The translations under genes and the position numbers were made by a program. Source: Gamsiella multidivaricata (taxonomy: Eukaryota; Mortierellomycota; Mortierellomycetes; Mortierellales; Mortierellaceae). From it: DNA of 64,000 bases. The stretch spans positions 94,693-158,692 of the forward strand of contig NW_026251789.1 in NCBI RefSeq assembly GCF_025024155.1, given 5' to 3'. The notes beneath the pieces are model-generated. The model was not told the origin of the DNA. It was given only the letters and a program-made list of their open reading frames with translations, and did not search any database. Positions 23,488 to 35,604 of the stretch are shown one piece after another; positions within the stretch are counted from its first letter, which is position 1; each line of letters begins with the position of its first letter.

Positions 23488-26111
23488 ATGGATAGCAGTA
23501 CATCCGCCAATTGGTTTCTGTTTCCCTCGCAGGAGCAGACACCACCTCCACATACCAACCACCCCAACACCCTGGTCCCAGTGGACCAGCTCTCACTGGA
23601 CTCAACCACCACCACAGCAACAACGACAATAGCAACAGCAGCATCAATGACATCAACAGCAATATCAGCCAAGGCACCGTCGTCATCACCATCGTCACCA
23701 GCATCAGAACCTGTAGATGATGCCATACAGCTCCAGAGTGAGCAGCACACTCCAGACTATCTGTCCTTTGAGGACCGCCAGGCCACATTGGTACCCTCCT
23801 CACCATCGATATCACTCCTACGGTCGTCCTCGTCGTCCTCGTCCTTTGCTTCGACTCCCGCCTCCACAATCACACCCCCTTATCCATCCCCACTCCCCAC
23901 GGCAGATGACCACCTAAACAGGGACCCGACTCTGCTTCCAAAGCGGAGTCCCCAGTCCGCGTCGGAAGCGACTTCGCGACAGCCATTTCCACAGCGCACG
24001 GACCAATCCGATCAGCACCATCCTCAGCGACCGGGGCTACCACATCGTTTGCGGTCCTCCGTCACGCCCTCTGCTCCTACAAGAAAACGCAGCATCTGCC
24101 GTTCTCAGCTCTTGACAGAGATCCCTTCATCCGCGGAATGCCACTCGTCTGCAGGCCCATCTTCAGCATCGCCCTCCAGCTGGTCAATCGCTTCTTCCGA
24201 TACTGCTCCATCCTCTGCAACCTCGATGATTGAAAGCAAGATTCGGTTTGAGAAACTGCCCAATGGCAGCCATCGGCATCATCTATCTGCCCCAAAGAGA
24301 CAACAGTTTCTGTCGAACCAAGTCAGACGCCTACGAGAGCTCCTGGATGGCAAGCGAGACCATAGTATGAAGGAGGACCATGGAGTCGGTGCAATGCCAC
24401 ATCCACCTCCTCACCAGCCCTCAGGTTCAAGTCCAAGTTCAGGAAGGCCTCACCAACTTAAACCCGAAGTCCTCGAACATCCACTATCACTCCTGAACGA
24501 AAAGTACCATGACCTCGATACAGACCAGATCGTCAGCCTCCATACCAGTGTTCGGAGGCGATCGTCCGTCAAAGAGGACTTTGTGCAGAAATATGGCGAA
24601 CTGCAGCAGGTCGTTGGGAAAGGTAACGGCGCATCGGATTCCGAATTCCACCTTCAGACAGACCGATCGCACACGCAGCGCGCTCGCGCGCAGTCAGAGA
24701 TGGGCTGTGTGCTGTGTATAGGATGGTGTCATGGACGAGGTTTCAGCCGGTTTCTGTACTTACCACATGTGAATTTTGTCCGTCAAACTCTTGTCTGTGG
24801 ATTAGGCGCGTTTGGCACCGTGAGGCTGTCCATCAAACGAAACCAAGAAACTGGGGAGGAGCATGTCTATGCTGTCAAGGTGAATTATCGACATGTCTAG
24901 ATGTGTCCGTATCTGCGCTAGCTCCTTTTTGTCTGCGTAGTAACGTTTGGTCGTCGTCCACCTCCTTTATTTTCCACCCCAAAATAACTTAGGAATTCAA
25001 ATACACCCATGGCGAGTCCCTAAAGCTCTACATGCGCCGTCTGACAAGCGAGTTCTGTATTGCCTCCTCGCTCAAACACACCAACGTGATTAAGACTATG
25101 GACCTGCTACAGATTCACGGAGACACCTACAGCGAAGTCATGGAGTACTGTGCGGGCGGTGATATGCACAGTCTGATTGCCTCTGCCAACACACTGGGCG
25201 AAGCCGAGTCCAACTGTTTTTTTTCGCAGCTGGTTTATGGTGTGGCGTTCTTGCACTCGATGGGCGTCGTCCACCGGGATCTCAAACCAGAGAATTTACT
25301 CTTGACGTCCGATGGTTGTATCAAGATTGCGGATTTCGGGAACAGTGAAGTGTTTAGGATGCCTTGGGAGAAGAAGGTCCGGTCATCGGCCTCCATTCGA
25401 GGCACTGGACCGTTTATTGCGCCCGAGGAATTCACGAACAAGACGTTCGATGCTCGGTATGGCCAGATATGGACATGGGAATTGCTGCATACAAAAAAAA
25501 AAAAAGATTGATTGGCATTTATGCAGGACTGGCAAGCATTAACGCGCGTGGTTTTGATGTTTTTTTCTATTGTGGCTCTTTGTAGCAAGGTGGATATGTG
25601 GGCTTGTGGAATTATCTACATGTGCATGCGACTCGGTCGCTATACATGGCACGAAGCTTCGGATGGCGACCCCGTTTGGGGTGGATTTCTTTACAAACGT
25701 GAGCGGCTATTGGAGTCGCACAACCTTGACCCCACTGAGCATGTGCCTCCACATATCAACCTGACAGCGCTGGAGCAAGCCTCCCACATTTCGCTCTCCT
25801 GGCCGACACATATCGCCAACGTGGTTGAAAATCTGTTGGAGCCAGACACTAGGAAGCGATGGCAGGCAACCCATGTCCTCGACAGCGAGTGGTTCAAACA
25901 GATTGACAACTGCCACCCAACTGCACGCCCACCTGATCAGAAGTTGGATGAGAGCGATTTCGAACCCGCAGCCCCTAGTCAGCGTGTGGGGTCCAAGGTT
26001 ATTGCCGAGGACGCTTCAGTGACGGGGTGCAAGATCGTCAAGGAGGTCCGGGTTGGACGCGTAATTATAGACAACCATAGAGTCGACTCGGCCGTATCGC
26101 CTGCTTCATAA
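23488..26111 (+). CDS. Ser/Thr protein kinase, Hal4/Sat4-Npr1-like
   Basis: Four exons, 23488-24622, 24806-24879, 24993-25456 and 25586-26111, give 732 residues. Residues 1-370 are disordered and S/T/P-rich. The catalytic domain starts at VVGKG|AFGTV (glycine loop split by the first intron). It continues with YAVK|EF (lysine), VVHRDLKPENLLL (HRD), KIADFGNSEVF (DFG), GTGPFIAPEEF (APE) and KVDMWACGIIYMCMRLGRYTW. The GNSEVF and IAPEEF wording and the insert before the C-lobe end fit the fungal Hal4/Hal5/Npr1 group, which regulates plasma-membrane ion and nutrient transporters; that assignment is inference. All key catalytic residues are present. A plasma-membrane H+-ATPase, a plausible kind of target, lies 8 kb away, but linkage is probably chance. 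Confidence 0.88.
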
Positions 26112-26463
26112 CACAAATAGAACCACCACTGAATAAGCGCGCTTTGAGATTGAAACCTTATTGGCGCGAAATGGTCTGTGCAAACTGACTACTGTAGTCA
26201 AGTTTATGTATATTTCGGTTGGAGGAGGCCAAGACCTTTTGCACATTCCATTAGTTGTTTTTAGTGTGTCAGGATCCTGAAGAGGTATTTGACTATAATG
26301 GTAGGGGGAGTTTGAGTGGAGTGCTGTTCCTAGAAGAGACGCCTACAGCTAAGTAGCAGGACGTCTCCAGCGCAAAGTACGAAAGGCTTTTAAAACAGTA
26401 ACGCAGAACGTTTTATTTTACAATAAAAAAAAAAAAGAAAAAAAAAAGCGCTGTTCTGTTGTG
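26112..26463. terminator. Convergent 3' region between kinase and SDR genes
   Basis: Contains A-rich tracts (26426-26449) and no gene. Both neighbouring transcripts must end here. Confidence 0.4.
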
Positions 26464-27474
26464 TTACAGGTATCCATACTTCTTCTTGGCCAACCATCGG
26501 ACAAGGCCCGGGGCGACCAACTTGAGCGCAAGACTCGCGCGGTAGAACCAAGGCATGATCACGTCGTGCTGGCGTAGATCAGAACCCTTGATGATACCCT
26601 CTGCACAAGCCTTTGCTGTCATGGCGCCCTTTTTGGTCCCTGCAATCTTCCTGGGTTCAGTTGATGATGATGACGATGACTCAGTCTTTGGCAGGTCCAC
26701 TGCCGACTGGCGAATGTCTGTGATCACTGTTCCTGGAGATACAATCCCGACGTGGACTCCGGTCCTCTCCACTTCCATACCCAACGACTCAAAGAACCCT
26801 TGTGCGGCGTGCTTACTGGCACAGTAGATAGATCGAGTCGGTGCGCCGACCTTGCCTGCCATTGAGGACACAACGATGAGATTACCGGCAGCGCTGGTCC
26901 TTGCCAGGGCAGGTAGAAAATGACCGGCGAGGTTCAATGGCGCGTGATAGTTGACATTCATGATCTTGATGGAGGCATCCAATGCAGCTCGAGAACTCAT
27001 GGGTAATAAGTGGTTGAAATCCAACTCTGAGGTTTCTGCGGTGTCAGCCGCCTTTGCGGGGTCTATTCCTGCGAGCTCTTCAAAAGGAAGGACTGAGATG
27101 ACACCAGCGCAGATGATCAACGTATCAATGCCGCCCTGAAGCGCCCTCAGAGACTCAATGGTCACTCTGCGAACATCCTCGGGCGAGGTAACATCCCCCT
27201 GGACAGCATGAATCGATCCTGCGGTCGGACTAAGTTCCTGCACGAGCTGCTGAAGAAGTTCCAGCCTGCGAGCGACCACCACGACATGTGCCTGGCGTCG
27301 GGCGTAGATACGGGCGAGTTCTGAACCGATTCCAGAGCTAGCGCCAATGATCACAACACGTTCCTGTGAGATGGGGATGCGGGTTGTCCTGGCGGGGCCT
27401 CTAGAACGTGAAGCAAGGGTGCCGATGAGAATAGGAAGCACCACCACGGCACTGAGAAGAAGGCTCGTCGACAT
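26464..27474 (-). CDS. Short-chain dehydrogenase/reductase (membrane-anchored, DHRS7-like)
   Basis: Single exon, 336 residues. An N-terminal hydrophobic anchor (LLLSAVVVLPILIGTL) precedes the Rossmann NAD(P) motif GASSGIGSELA (about residue 45). The structural ICAG, the catalytic serine in VVSSMAGK and the catalytic YCASK (YxxxK) follow. The C-terminal KKYGYL ends the protein. The start at 27474 is chosen because upstream in-frame codons would run into the COG7 start region and lack the anchor context. The substrate cannot be told from sequence; related membrane SDRs act on lipids, retinoids or sphingoid bases at the ER. Divergent from COG7 with 142 bp between start codons. Confidence 0.88.
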   Translation of the reverse strand: MSTSLLLSAVVVLPILIGTLASRSRGPARTTRIPISQERVVIIGASSGIGSELARIYARRQAHVVVVARRLELLQQLVQELSPTAGSIHAVQGDVTSPEDVRRVTIESLRALQGGIDTLIICAGVISVLPFEELAGIDPAKAADTAETSELDFNHLLPMSSRAALDASIKIMNVNYHAPLNLAGHFLPALARTSAAGNLIVVSSMAGKVGAPTRSIYCASKHAAQGFFESLGMEVERTGVHVGIVSPGTVITDIRQSAVDLPKTESSSSSSTEPRKIAGTKKGAMTAKACAEGIIKGSDLRQHDVIMPWFYRASLALKLVAPGLVRWLAKKKYGYL

Positions 27475-27616
27475 TGCAAGCAAGTTGCTGATTGTTGGCG
27501 TGAGAGCGGAAGGAAGGAGGTTCGTTTGGCTTAATCGGGGGCTCAACGTTCTTTGCACAGAAGTTGACCAACATTCTCCATCATCCCTTGCCTCGCTCAC
27601 CACACACACACATCCA
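27475..27616. promoter_or_regulatory. Compact bidirectional promoter (SDR / COG7)
   Basis: Only 142 bp separate the two divergent start codons, so both promoters and both 5' leaders must share or overlap this segment. It includes a CACACACACACA run at 27599-27610. Confidence 0.5.
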
Positions 27617-30600
27617 ATGCCTTCCATGGCTCGGCCACCAGCTCACTCCCAGCTGTCTGGTGCTCCAGCCCAGGGACCAGGACCCGCGGTCGATCCCGCG
27701 TTCACAGCACCAGATTTTGATGTCAAGGCATGGATCAATTCCCTGCTCGATGCAGCCCCGCGCTACCAAGACGCGACCATACCTTCGACCAACGCGACCA
27801 CGTCGACCCTTAGCAATGGAACCAGGGGCGGTGCGTTAAAGACTTCTGTTTCGTCAGCATCTCTTGATGGCGCAGAGGCCTCGTTGGACGCCTCCCTCGA
27901 CCTCTTACAGACACCTGCACTCGACCCTGTCCTCGGTAAGGATCACTGACTTTGTGTGAATTATACGCCCCGACGGCGCAAGCACCACATTCTGAGTCAA
28001 GTGCTTGCTCTATTCTTCAATAGATGATGCCAAGGCACACACTGACGAGGAGACACTGGGAAGAATCTCTTCAACCATTCCAACACCACCGGGCAGCCAG
28101 CAGCGACAACAGCAACAGCAGTCGACAATCACCAGCGACGCCAAAAGCCAGAACGCCCTCTTGACGCAGTACGCGACAACCCATCTGACAAAGTTGCACC
28201 TCCTCGCCAGCCAAATTTCGGCTGCTCTGGCGACTACAACACAGGACATGGTCAAGCTGCTCCCCAGATTGACTCACGAGCTGGATCAATTGAGACAGGA
28301 GACAAAGAACTTGCAGGAGGGCATCCGTCTCGTCAGGAACGACATCAACACTGTTGACACTTCGGACACTGTCCAAGCCCTAGATCGACTCAAGTATCTC
28401 GATCTGGTCAAAACCCGAATGGAGGCTACGCATGCTGCACTCAGAGAAGCAGAGAATTGGAGAAACCTCGAGGCCGAGGCGTACGACATCTTTGCAAAGG
28501 GCGATTTTACCAGGGCAGCCACACGGCTTTCAGAGGCAGAGCGCTCTCTGGTCGTCTACAAGAACACTAATGTCGAGGGAGATCGAATGGCGCTGCTGTT
28601 GGCGCTCAAGGGCCAACTGGAGCTACAGGTCATGGGTAAGGCTAAGGAGGCATTGGAGCAAAGGGATACCGCCGCATGCCAGACCCTTATCAAAGTTTTC
28701 GCACTCATCGGTCGTCAGGAAAAGTTCCAGGAATTCTACATCTCTCAACGCCGTACGCCCCTGATGGAACAATGGAGGCGGCTTACTGAGACCATGAACA
28801 TAACCACCAGAGGTGGATCTGCTGCATCACCACAAGGCTCCGCTGCGGACTCCAAGGACTTTGTCGCTATATTGCAAAAATTCTACACAGACGCATCGAG
28901 CATGTTGCATGATGAATTTGCGTGGATCACTAGTATCTTCTCAGACCCATCAGCCACTATCCACAGCCTGGTGCAGGATATCTTTTCGCACATTGATCCC
29001 AGCATGCATTCAGCCCTCCAACATATCGGCAAGACTCAAGGAGACGAGGGCAGCCTTCCGATCTTAATCGCAGCCTTTGCAGCTACAGAGTCTTTCGGAA
29101 CAAGGATGGAGCGTATTGTCTCGCAGCCACTGGTCGGGAACCAACGCGAGCACAGCGGAAATCGGCCAAGAGCAGGTACTCTTGTTCAGGACAGCAACTC
29201 AAAGGCCGGCAAAGGAATGCAGTTCTCGCGCTTATCGCTTGCACCAGAGTCGCTCGAGCTCGGACCGATTCAGGAGCCGCACGAGTGGGCTTATATTCTG
29301 TATGAACCATTCATGGCATACCAACGCGATTATGGCAAGCTGGAAGGGGCACATTTGCAAGCACTGCTTTCCAAGTCCGTACCGTCGATGGCGGCTTATC
29401 ATGACAACTTTGCCAAAAGTCGGGAACTTGCTAAAAGCAGCTCAAACCTGGTCAAGATCATGACAAGCACCAACACGCTGGCATTCAGTTTAGCGGAAGG
29501 CGCTATTGGACGGTGCATGCGGTTGACACATGGATTCGGTGCGTCTGGGCTCTTGGACGGTCTCAACGGTTTTTTCAAAGACATCATGGATCGCTACACC
29601 GAGATTCTGATGGAGTGCCGCCGGAGATCAGGATTACAGACGGACGACGCTGGAAATAGTACTGCCAGGCAGGGTGATCAAGGCCGAAGTTCGAGGCCCA
29701 GCACCAGGTATGAGACTGCGGAGGATGAAGAAGATGAGGATTCTGAAGGCTGGGATGAAGACGTGCACGAACAGGACCAGCGGCTTTTCCAAATGGGCCT
29801 TCGTCTTATGGTCCTTTGCCGGCAGTTCTGTCTCAAGCTGGAACAGCTGGATCTTAAGACGAAGAAGGCCCTTCGCGGTGTGGAGGACTTGGTCAAGACC
29901 GACAGAACGACTCAAGATCGGTCATCTCAAGGATCGCACCATCACGCACCCACCACATCACTGGAGCACGGATCTTCAAGTTCTGGTCTGAAGCCGAACG
30001 TACAACCTCCGAATGCCTCCATTGCACTTCTTCAGCAATCGAACCTAAACAGCTATCGTCTTTCGGAGATCTTGGAAATTGTCAAGAAATCGGATCCAAA
30101 GGAGGAACAGACGGCCAGCGCAGGACTCACAGGCGATGGGAAGGCGAGTTTGGACCGCCTCTCTGCCGAGATGGAACTTGGACTGGAGCCCAAGGCGAAT
30201 CATCTGTTCTTGCAGAGCCATCAGCGCGCGGTTCAACTCACAAGGCTCTGTCAGCGGTTTATTTTCGACTCTGTGTATATCCCCTTGGTACGACCTCTCG
30301 CGGATATTGCGTTGCTTCCATGCTGGACTGAGGGGATCGATCAGCCAAACCAGAGCGACGACGCGAAGGGCGCCCGAAGAGTTCATCAGAGTACTATGGG
30401 CGGCACCCGCACGGATGTAATAAGGTTTAGGTCGAGTCCAAGTGATTATATGGAGGAGCTATTGAGGCAGCTTTTGGAATTACCGCTTACGTTTGGAATG
30501 TATGAAGGAGACGTTGGACTTCGTTTCGGGATCCATTCATTACCTTATGCGGACAAGCCGTTCGATCTGGCACAGCAACAGCAACAGCAGCAGCAGGACC

Positions 30601-31379
30601 AACAAGAGTCGGCAGAGCAAACATCGGGTATGTCTACGGACGCGGATGTGGATATTGTAGGAAGGGACACAGAGAAGGATTTGGGCGTTGGTGAGGCTGA
30701 CTTGACATTTTCGGAAGAGTCGAAGGAATCTGAGGAGGAGATGGCGGAAGAAGACGACCTGGCAGTGATGCATCGGTGGATTACATCTCTGTCGAGGGCT
30801 GCTATGCATACTATTATCGAGCGGTTATATAACCCAAATTTGGGACACACCAAGGACTCGGCCACAGCGGCATCTCAGGCAGCCAATACATCTCCTTCGA
30901 ACCAACTCAGTCGATTCGCGGGGTCATTGTCTAGTGGCCAAGTTGGCGTTACGGGTGCTGCTTCTAAGGAGCGACGTTACTTGACACGATTGTCTGATGC
31001 CGGTAGCAAGCAACTGGAGATGGATCTTGGATACTTTGTCGACACCTGCTTGGGATCCTTGGCGATTGAACCTACATCGAGTATCCGGGCTTTGATCAAG
31101 GCGTTGCGACTGACTGAAGCAGGACTCTTGATGGCTTTGCAGCAGGTACAGCAGCAGAGGGAGGAATATGATCGCACTCTGGAGGAATCCGGTTCGAGGT
31201 CGAAAAGGTCTTCTGCTGTGGTAGATCCGCAGCAGGTGTCGCTGGTGATCTCAGGAGCACCTGTCATGCCCTCGGTGTTAGTGATTGCAGAAGAAGATAT
31301 AGCTGGACAGCTGGAGCTGGAGCAGAGGGTATTGGAGTGGGTGGCCAAATTGAAGGGAATCAATGTTTCTAGTACTTAG
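27617..31379 (+). CDS. COG7: Conserved oligomeric Golgi complex subunit 7 (COG7)
   Basis: Two exons, 27617-27935 and 28024-31379, give 1,224 residues, longer than human COG7 (about 770) because of disordered inserts. COG is the tethering complex for retrograde vesicles at the Golgi. The N-terminal FDVKAWINSLL motif matches COG7 DDFDVKEWIN. The coiled-coil segment with ETKNLQEGIRLVRNDINTVD matches the family's EASFLKEQM...KEDI region. Later blocks include YEPFMAYQRDYGKLEGAHL, LTHGFGASGLLDGL and RLCQRFIFDSVYIPL. Inserts include an acidic stretch (about 29725-29775) and a Q-rich tract (30573-30608). Ends with a conserved MPSVLVIAEEDIAGQLELE-type helix. Confidence 0.9.
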
Positions 31380-31550
31380 AGTCGTCAATATACAGATGTT
31401 ATCATGGAAATTATAGGCATAGCCGATGCATGGATATTGTATTGTAATAACTACAGGCTGTATGTAAAGGGTAAGATATAAAACTATATAGTCAAGTGTG
31501 GGGGCGGGGTTTGAAGAGGAGGTTGGGGTATGAGCTAGGTACAACGGAAT

Positions 31551-31551
<1 letters not shown>

Positions 31552-31588
<37 letters not shown>
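31552..31588. repeat. (AG)n microsatellite
   Basis: About 18 AG units in the convergent region between COG7 and the H+-ATPase gene. Confidence 0.9.
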
Positions 31589-31594
<6 letters not shown>

Positions 31595-31623
31595 GACGGG
31601 AGAGAGGAAAGAGGGGAAGGTGT

Positions 31624-34600
31624 CTAGTACTCAACATCGGCAGCATGACGATCCCAGTCGACATTATGCATCGATTGAGGGATCGTGCTGCCGGCGCCGC
31701 GGAGGGCCAGCAGGACCCTGGTCTTGGCGACGATCCCGTGGGCCTTGTTGATGCTCTTCCAGACGCGTTGCTGTTGAACGGTATTTCGTTTACGATCCAG
31801 CAGCATCTTGCGTCTCGCTCCAAAGGGCGCACAGTTCAAGGACTGAGCTGCAACGGTCCAGTGCTTGAAGACTTGGACCTTGATCACATCCAGGACCACG
31901 CATGATGCGAACGAGATCGCGAACACGGCCAGGGCCTGGCCTGCGGGGATGGCGGGCGTGAGCCATCCAAAAATGACCATGAAGAGTGCAATCACCTGAG
32001 TGCCGATAATGACGACGATGAAGGTCAAGGAGGGAATACTTTGCCAAAAGTAGCCCGTCAGACGCGTTGAGAAGATCAGGAAATGGGGTGCTGAGGAAAT
32101 ATGGAGATACATGACGGACTCGAGTCGTCGGTCGACGTTGTTGCCATCAGCCTCTGGATGAGGCTCGTAGTCGTGGATTTTCCAAAAGTAGTAGAAGTGT
32201 CCGAACGAAAGTGCTGTTAAGAGGGTTCCTAAGAAGCAAGAGAGGAAGATGAGCTGGCCAACGCGCCATTTGTCCGGCTGGGAAGAGACCTGGGCATTGT
32301 CGACGGCGATAACCAAGGTGGCAGCATCATTCAGGATACAGATCAGGATCAAGAGTCGAGCGGGCAGGGTCCAGTCGTACATGAGGACGACCACAAAGAA
32401 GAAGATCAAAAAGTGCACCGTTGACGTGATTCGATATAAGGCATAGGAGCGCATGCGTTGGAAGATGGCTCTCGATGCCAATATGCCCTCGATGATCGTC
32501 GACAAGCCCGGCGCCAGCAACACAATGTCTGCAGCAGAACGCGCTGCATCCGTGCACCCATGGACCGCAATACCAACGTTGGCCTTCTTCAGCGCCGGCG
32601 CATCATTCACGCCATCGCCCGTCATCCCCACAAGAAGTCCACGCTTCTGCAGCGCATCCACGATCCTGAATTTGTGCTCCGGCGTCACCTCTGCAAATCC
32701 GTCTGCGCGATAAAACCGCTCTGAGGCTACCTCCTCAGACACCGTTGGATCCGACAATACAGATGCATCTAGGATCACGCGCTCCATACCCAGGCGCCTA
32801 GCAACCTCCTTGGCAATCACCTGCTGGTCACCCGTCACCATCTTGACCGTGATACCCATCCTGTGGCAGCGCTCAATAGTCTCCGCAGAGTCCGGTCTTG
32901 GTGGATCCAGCATCGCAGCGAGTCCAACTAGCGTCCACTGATCGTCAGTTCCAGCGACCGTCCTGGCAACGCCCAGCGCACGAAGCCCACGCTGCGCCAT
33001 CGCGATGTATGCCTTCACGGCCGCATCATGCGTTCCGACCAACTTGATGATGACCTGTGGTGCACCCTTCGCCACTTTGAACGTCGTATTGTTTTTCAGA
33101 TCCCTGACCGTCGCCTGGGTATACTTGACGCTCGGGTTGAATGGCACAAAGTGGGTAATCTCGTATCCAGGAACCTTGTTCTCCTCAGGTCTGTTCCTCA
33201 GCACAGGCACCTGCAGCTCTGCAGCCTGTCGCACTGCCATCTCAATTGGATCATTGGCCCCAAACTCTGACGCCAGGTACGAATATAATAGCAAGTCGTT
33301 GGAGGAATAGCCCTCGCAAAGGTAGGGTTCATCAAATGTGAGTTCGTTGAGGGTCAAAGTACCGGTCTTGTCGGAGCAGAGGACGGAGAGGGAAGACATT
33401 TCCTCAACAGCGGCCAAACGCTTGACAATGACCTGCTTCTTAGCCAGACCACGAGCTCCAACAGCCATGGTGACCGCCATGACGGTGGGCAGTCCGACAG
33501 GGATGGCAGCGACGGCGAGGATGAGGACGGGTCCGAGGATCTTGAGGACCTGGCCGCGGATGGGGTCGTTGCGGAAGGAGATAAACTGAAAGATAATGAT
33601 GAAGACCACGAGGATAAGGGTGAAGAAGATTAGGAAGTTGCCGATCCTGTTGATAATCTTTTGGAAATGACCCTCGTCCTACAGTTTCAGAAGCAGGAAG
33701 TGTTAATAAAGCCAAAATGGTTAAAAGTTCCTGCTGAATGTCGAATGCATAAAATTTTTACCTGCGTGGTGGCAATCAAATGAGCGGCCATGCCGATATA
33801 CGTCTTGATGCCGGTTTTTGTTACAATCGCCCTCTGCTGTCCTTGCTTGACAACCGTGGATGAATAGACCTCATCACCCTTCCTCTTCCTCACCGCCAAG
33901 GACTCTCCTGTCAGTGCCGACTGGTCCACTAAGAGGTCTCCGTCCGTGTCTGCGCCTGAGGCATCTATTCCCAAGAGTCGTGCGTCCGCGGGGACGATAT
34001 CTCCGAGTCGCAGCACAATAACGTCACCGGGGACTAGGCCCGAGGTATCGATCTCCTGCAGATGTCCCTCACGCCAGCAACGTGTCTTGAGAGCCAGGGT
34101 TTGACGAAGGGCCTCGACGGCTGATTCTGCGCGGGCCTCTTCGACATAGCCGATGATGGCATTTAAGAACAAGAGTCCGAGGATGATGGCAAAGTTGAAC
34201 CAGTCCTATGTTGAGCAAAGAGTCGTTGGTTTTCCGGATGGTTAGACGGGATTGTTTGATAGCATTCTCGATAGTCCTGTCCAGTTTATGGCAAGTTGGG
34301 TTCGAGCGATCGCTTGCGACCAGTTTTTCTTTGATTGCTCTCGTTGCTGAGGGTATATAAGAAGGAGATGGACTGGTCTCTAGTTGGGCGTTCAACGTTG
34401 ATGTCCAATCAATCACAAAGAAAGTAATAAACACAAACAATTTCCACCTGCTCCCCCCCCCCCACTCGTATTGCATTTTGTTATTTGTTATTTTGCTGGC
34501 ACGTATGCGCACTGCCCAGGAATAATAATAGTAGCAGTAGTAGTAGTAGTAGTAGTAGCAGTAATCGTTCAAGGCATAATATATTCTTCATCCTCCATCC

Positions 34601-34907
34601 TTCGTACCTGAACAATGGCCGAGATGATGCAAGCGAGTTGGATCAAGAACGCAATAGGTCCGATGAAATATCCCAGGAACTTTAGGAATTGGTTTCTCTT
34701 GACCTCGACCAGTTCATTACGTCCAAACGTTTGGAGTCGTTCTGCGACTTGTTCGTGAGAGAGGCCTGTCTGTGGGTTGGTCAAGAAGAGATCATCGAGC
34801 TCCACATCGCCTTCGTGGCTGTGGTCGCGCTTGTTGCTGTGCCTTGGTTGTGGGTGCTTTTGTTCGTCATTGGGGTCGTCGTGCAACTCAAAGTATCCAC
34901 GCGCCAT
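31624..34907 (-). CDS. PMA1: Plasma-membrane H+-transporting P-type ATPase (P3A, PMA1-like)
   Basis: Three exons, 34907-34608, 34205-33762 and 33678-31624, give 932 residues, the usual length of fungal Pma1 (about 920). It pumps protons out of the cell using ATP. Motifs: LVPGDVI and DQSALTGES (actuator domain), AIPVGLPTVMAVTMAVG (M4 PVGLP), CSDKTGTLT (phosphorylated Asp, about residue 350), KGAPQVI, DPPRPDSAETI, MVTGD and MTGDGVNDAPALKKA (hinge). About ten membrane spans are visible. The second span near 34640 (FIGPIAFLIQLACIISAIV) is split from the next by the first intron. That intron contains a (TAG)n repeat and a C13 run. Convergent with COG7. Confidence 0.95.
34520..34564. repeat. (TAG)n trinucleotide repeat in H+-ATPase intron 1
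   Basis: Roughly 14 imperfect TAG/CAG units inside the first intron, next to its donor end on the minus strand. Confidence 0.85.
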
Positions 34908-35604
34908 TTTGGTCCAGATGTTGCGGGCGGAGTATTATATCGTGGTGCAGGGTCCTTTTTAGTCTGCAGAAGTTCGGAGCTCAGAGGACTGCGGCGGCGG
35001 TTGTTCAGCTGAAGAGGAGGCAGAGAGGGAATCGGGAGGGACGGAGGAGTAGTGCGGAGGTGAAGTGAGGAACGGGCAGTGAAGACGAGGTAGGGGGGTA
35101 CGCCCAGCGATGAGTGTTGGATGCGCGTTTCGTTTGGAGCTAGGCTGGGGCGCTCTTGGAAGACGAAGTGCGGGTGGAGTGGAGGGGAGGAAGAAGAGGG
35201 AGAGGTGAGTGCATCGGGGCGGCTCCCAGACCACCATCATCTCCAGCCCATCCTCATCTTTGTCGTCTTTGTCGTCTTCGTGTGCCTCGGTGGTATTTTT
35301 ATCTCCAGACACATGTCTAATTCTGTGGGCGCAGGACAGCCAACCAGCCCAGAGTGCCTGGCCCACATGGTGCACGTAGTCCATGGCCTACAGCCCATGC
35401 GTAGACTATCTAAGCACCGCCCTCCTCCTCCCTTTCTTTGGTCCGCAATAACACTTCCTACGTACACGACGCATTTGCAAAACGCGTCCTTCGTCTTTGT
35501 CTCTTTATTTTTTGTAGTTCGCACGATGCACTATTGTGGCTATATACAGACAGACGCCGCTGCTTTGTCTTCACACATACGCACTCACTCTCTCTCGCTC
35601 ACAT
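34908..35604. promoter_or_regulatory. Upstream region of the H+-ATPase gene / 3' region of HEM12
   Basis: About 700 bp with no convincing gene. Frames on both strands are low-complexity. It should hold the H+-ATPase promoter and leader and the end of the uroporphyrinogen decarboxylase transcript. Confidence 0.4.

Noticed and set aside
24623..24805. Read-through of the kinase frame across this stretch
   Set aside because: It would break the glycine loop. Splicing at 24622/24806 restores VVGKGAFGTV.
27475..27627. Longer SDR start at 27627
   Set aside because: It would overlap the COG7 start codon and adds a non-conserved segment before the membrane anchor.
31549..31905. Arginine/glutamate repeat frame
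   Set aside because: It translates the (AG)n microsatellite and the antisense of the H+-ATPase end.
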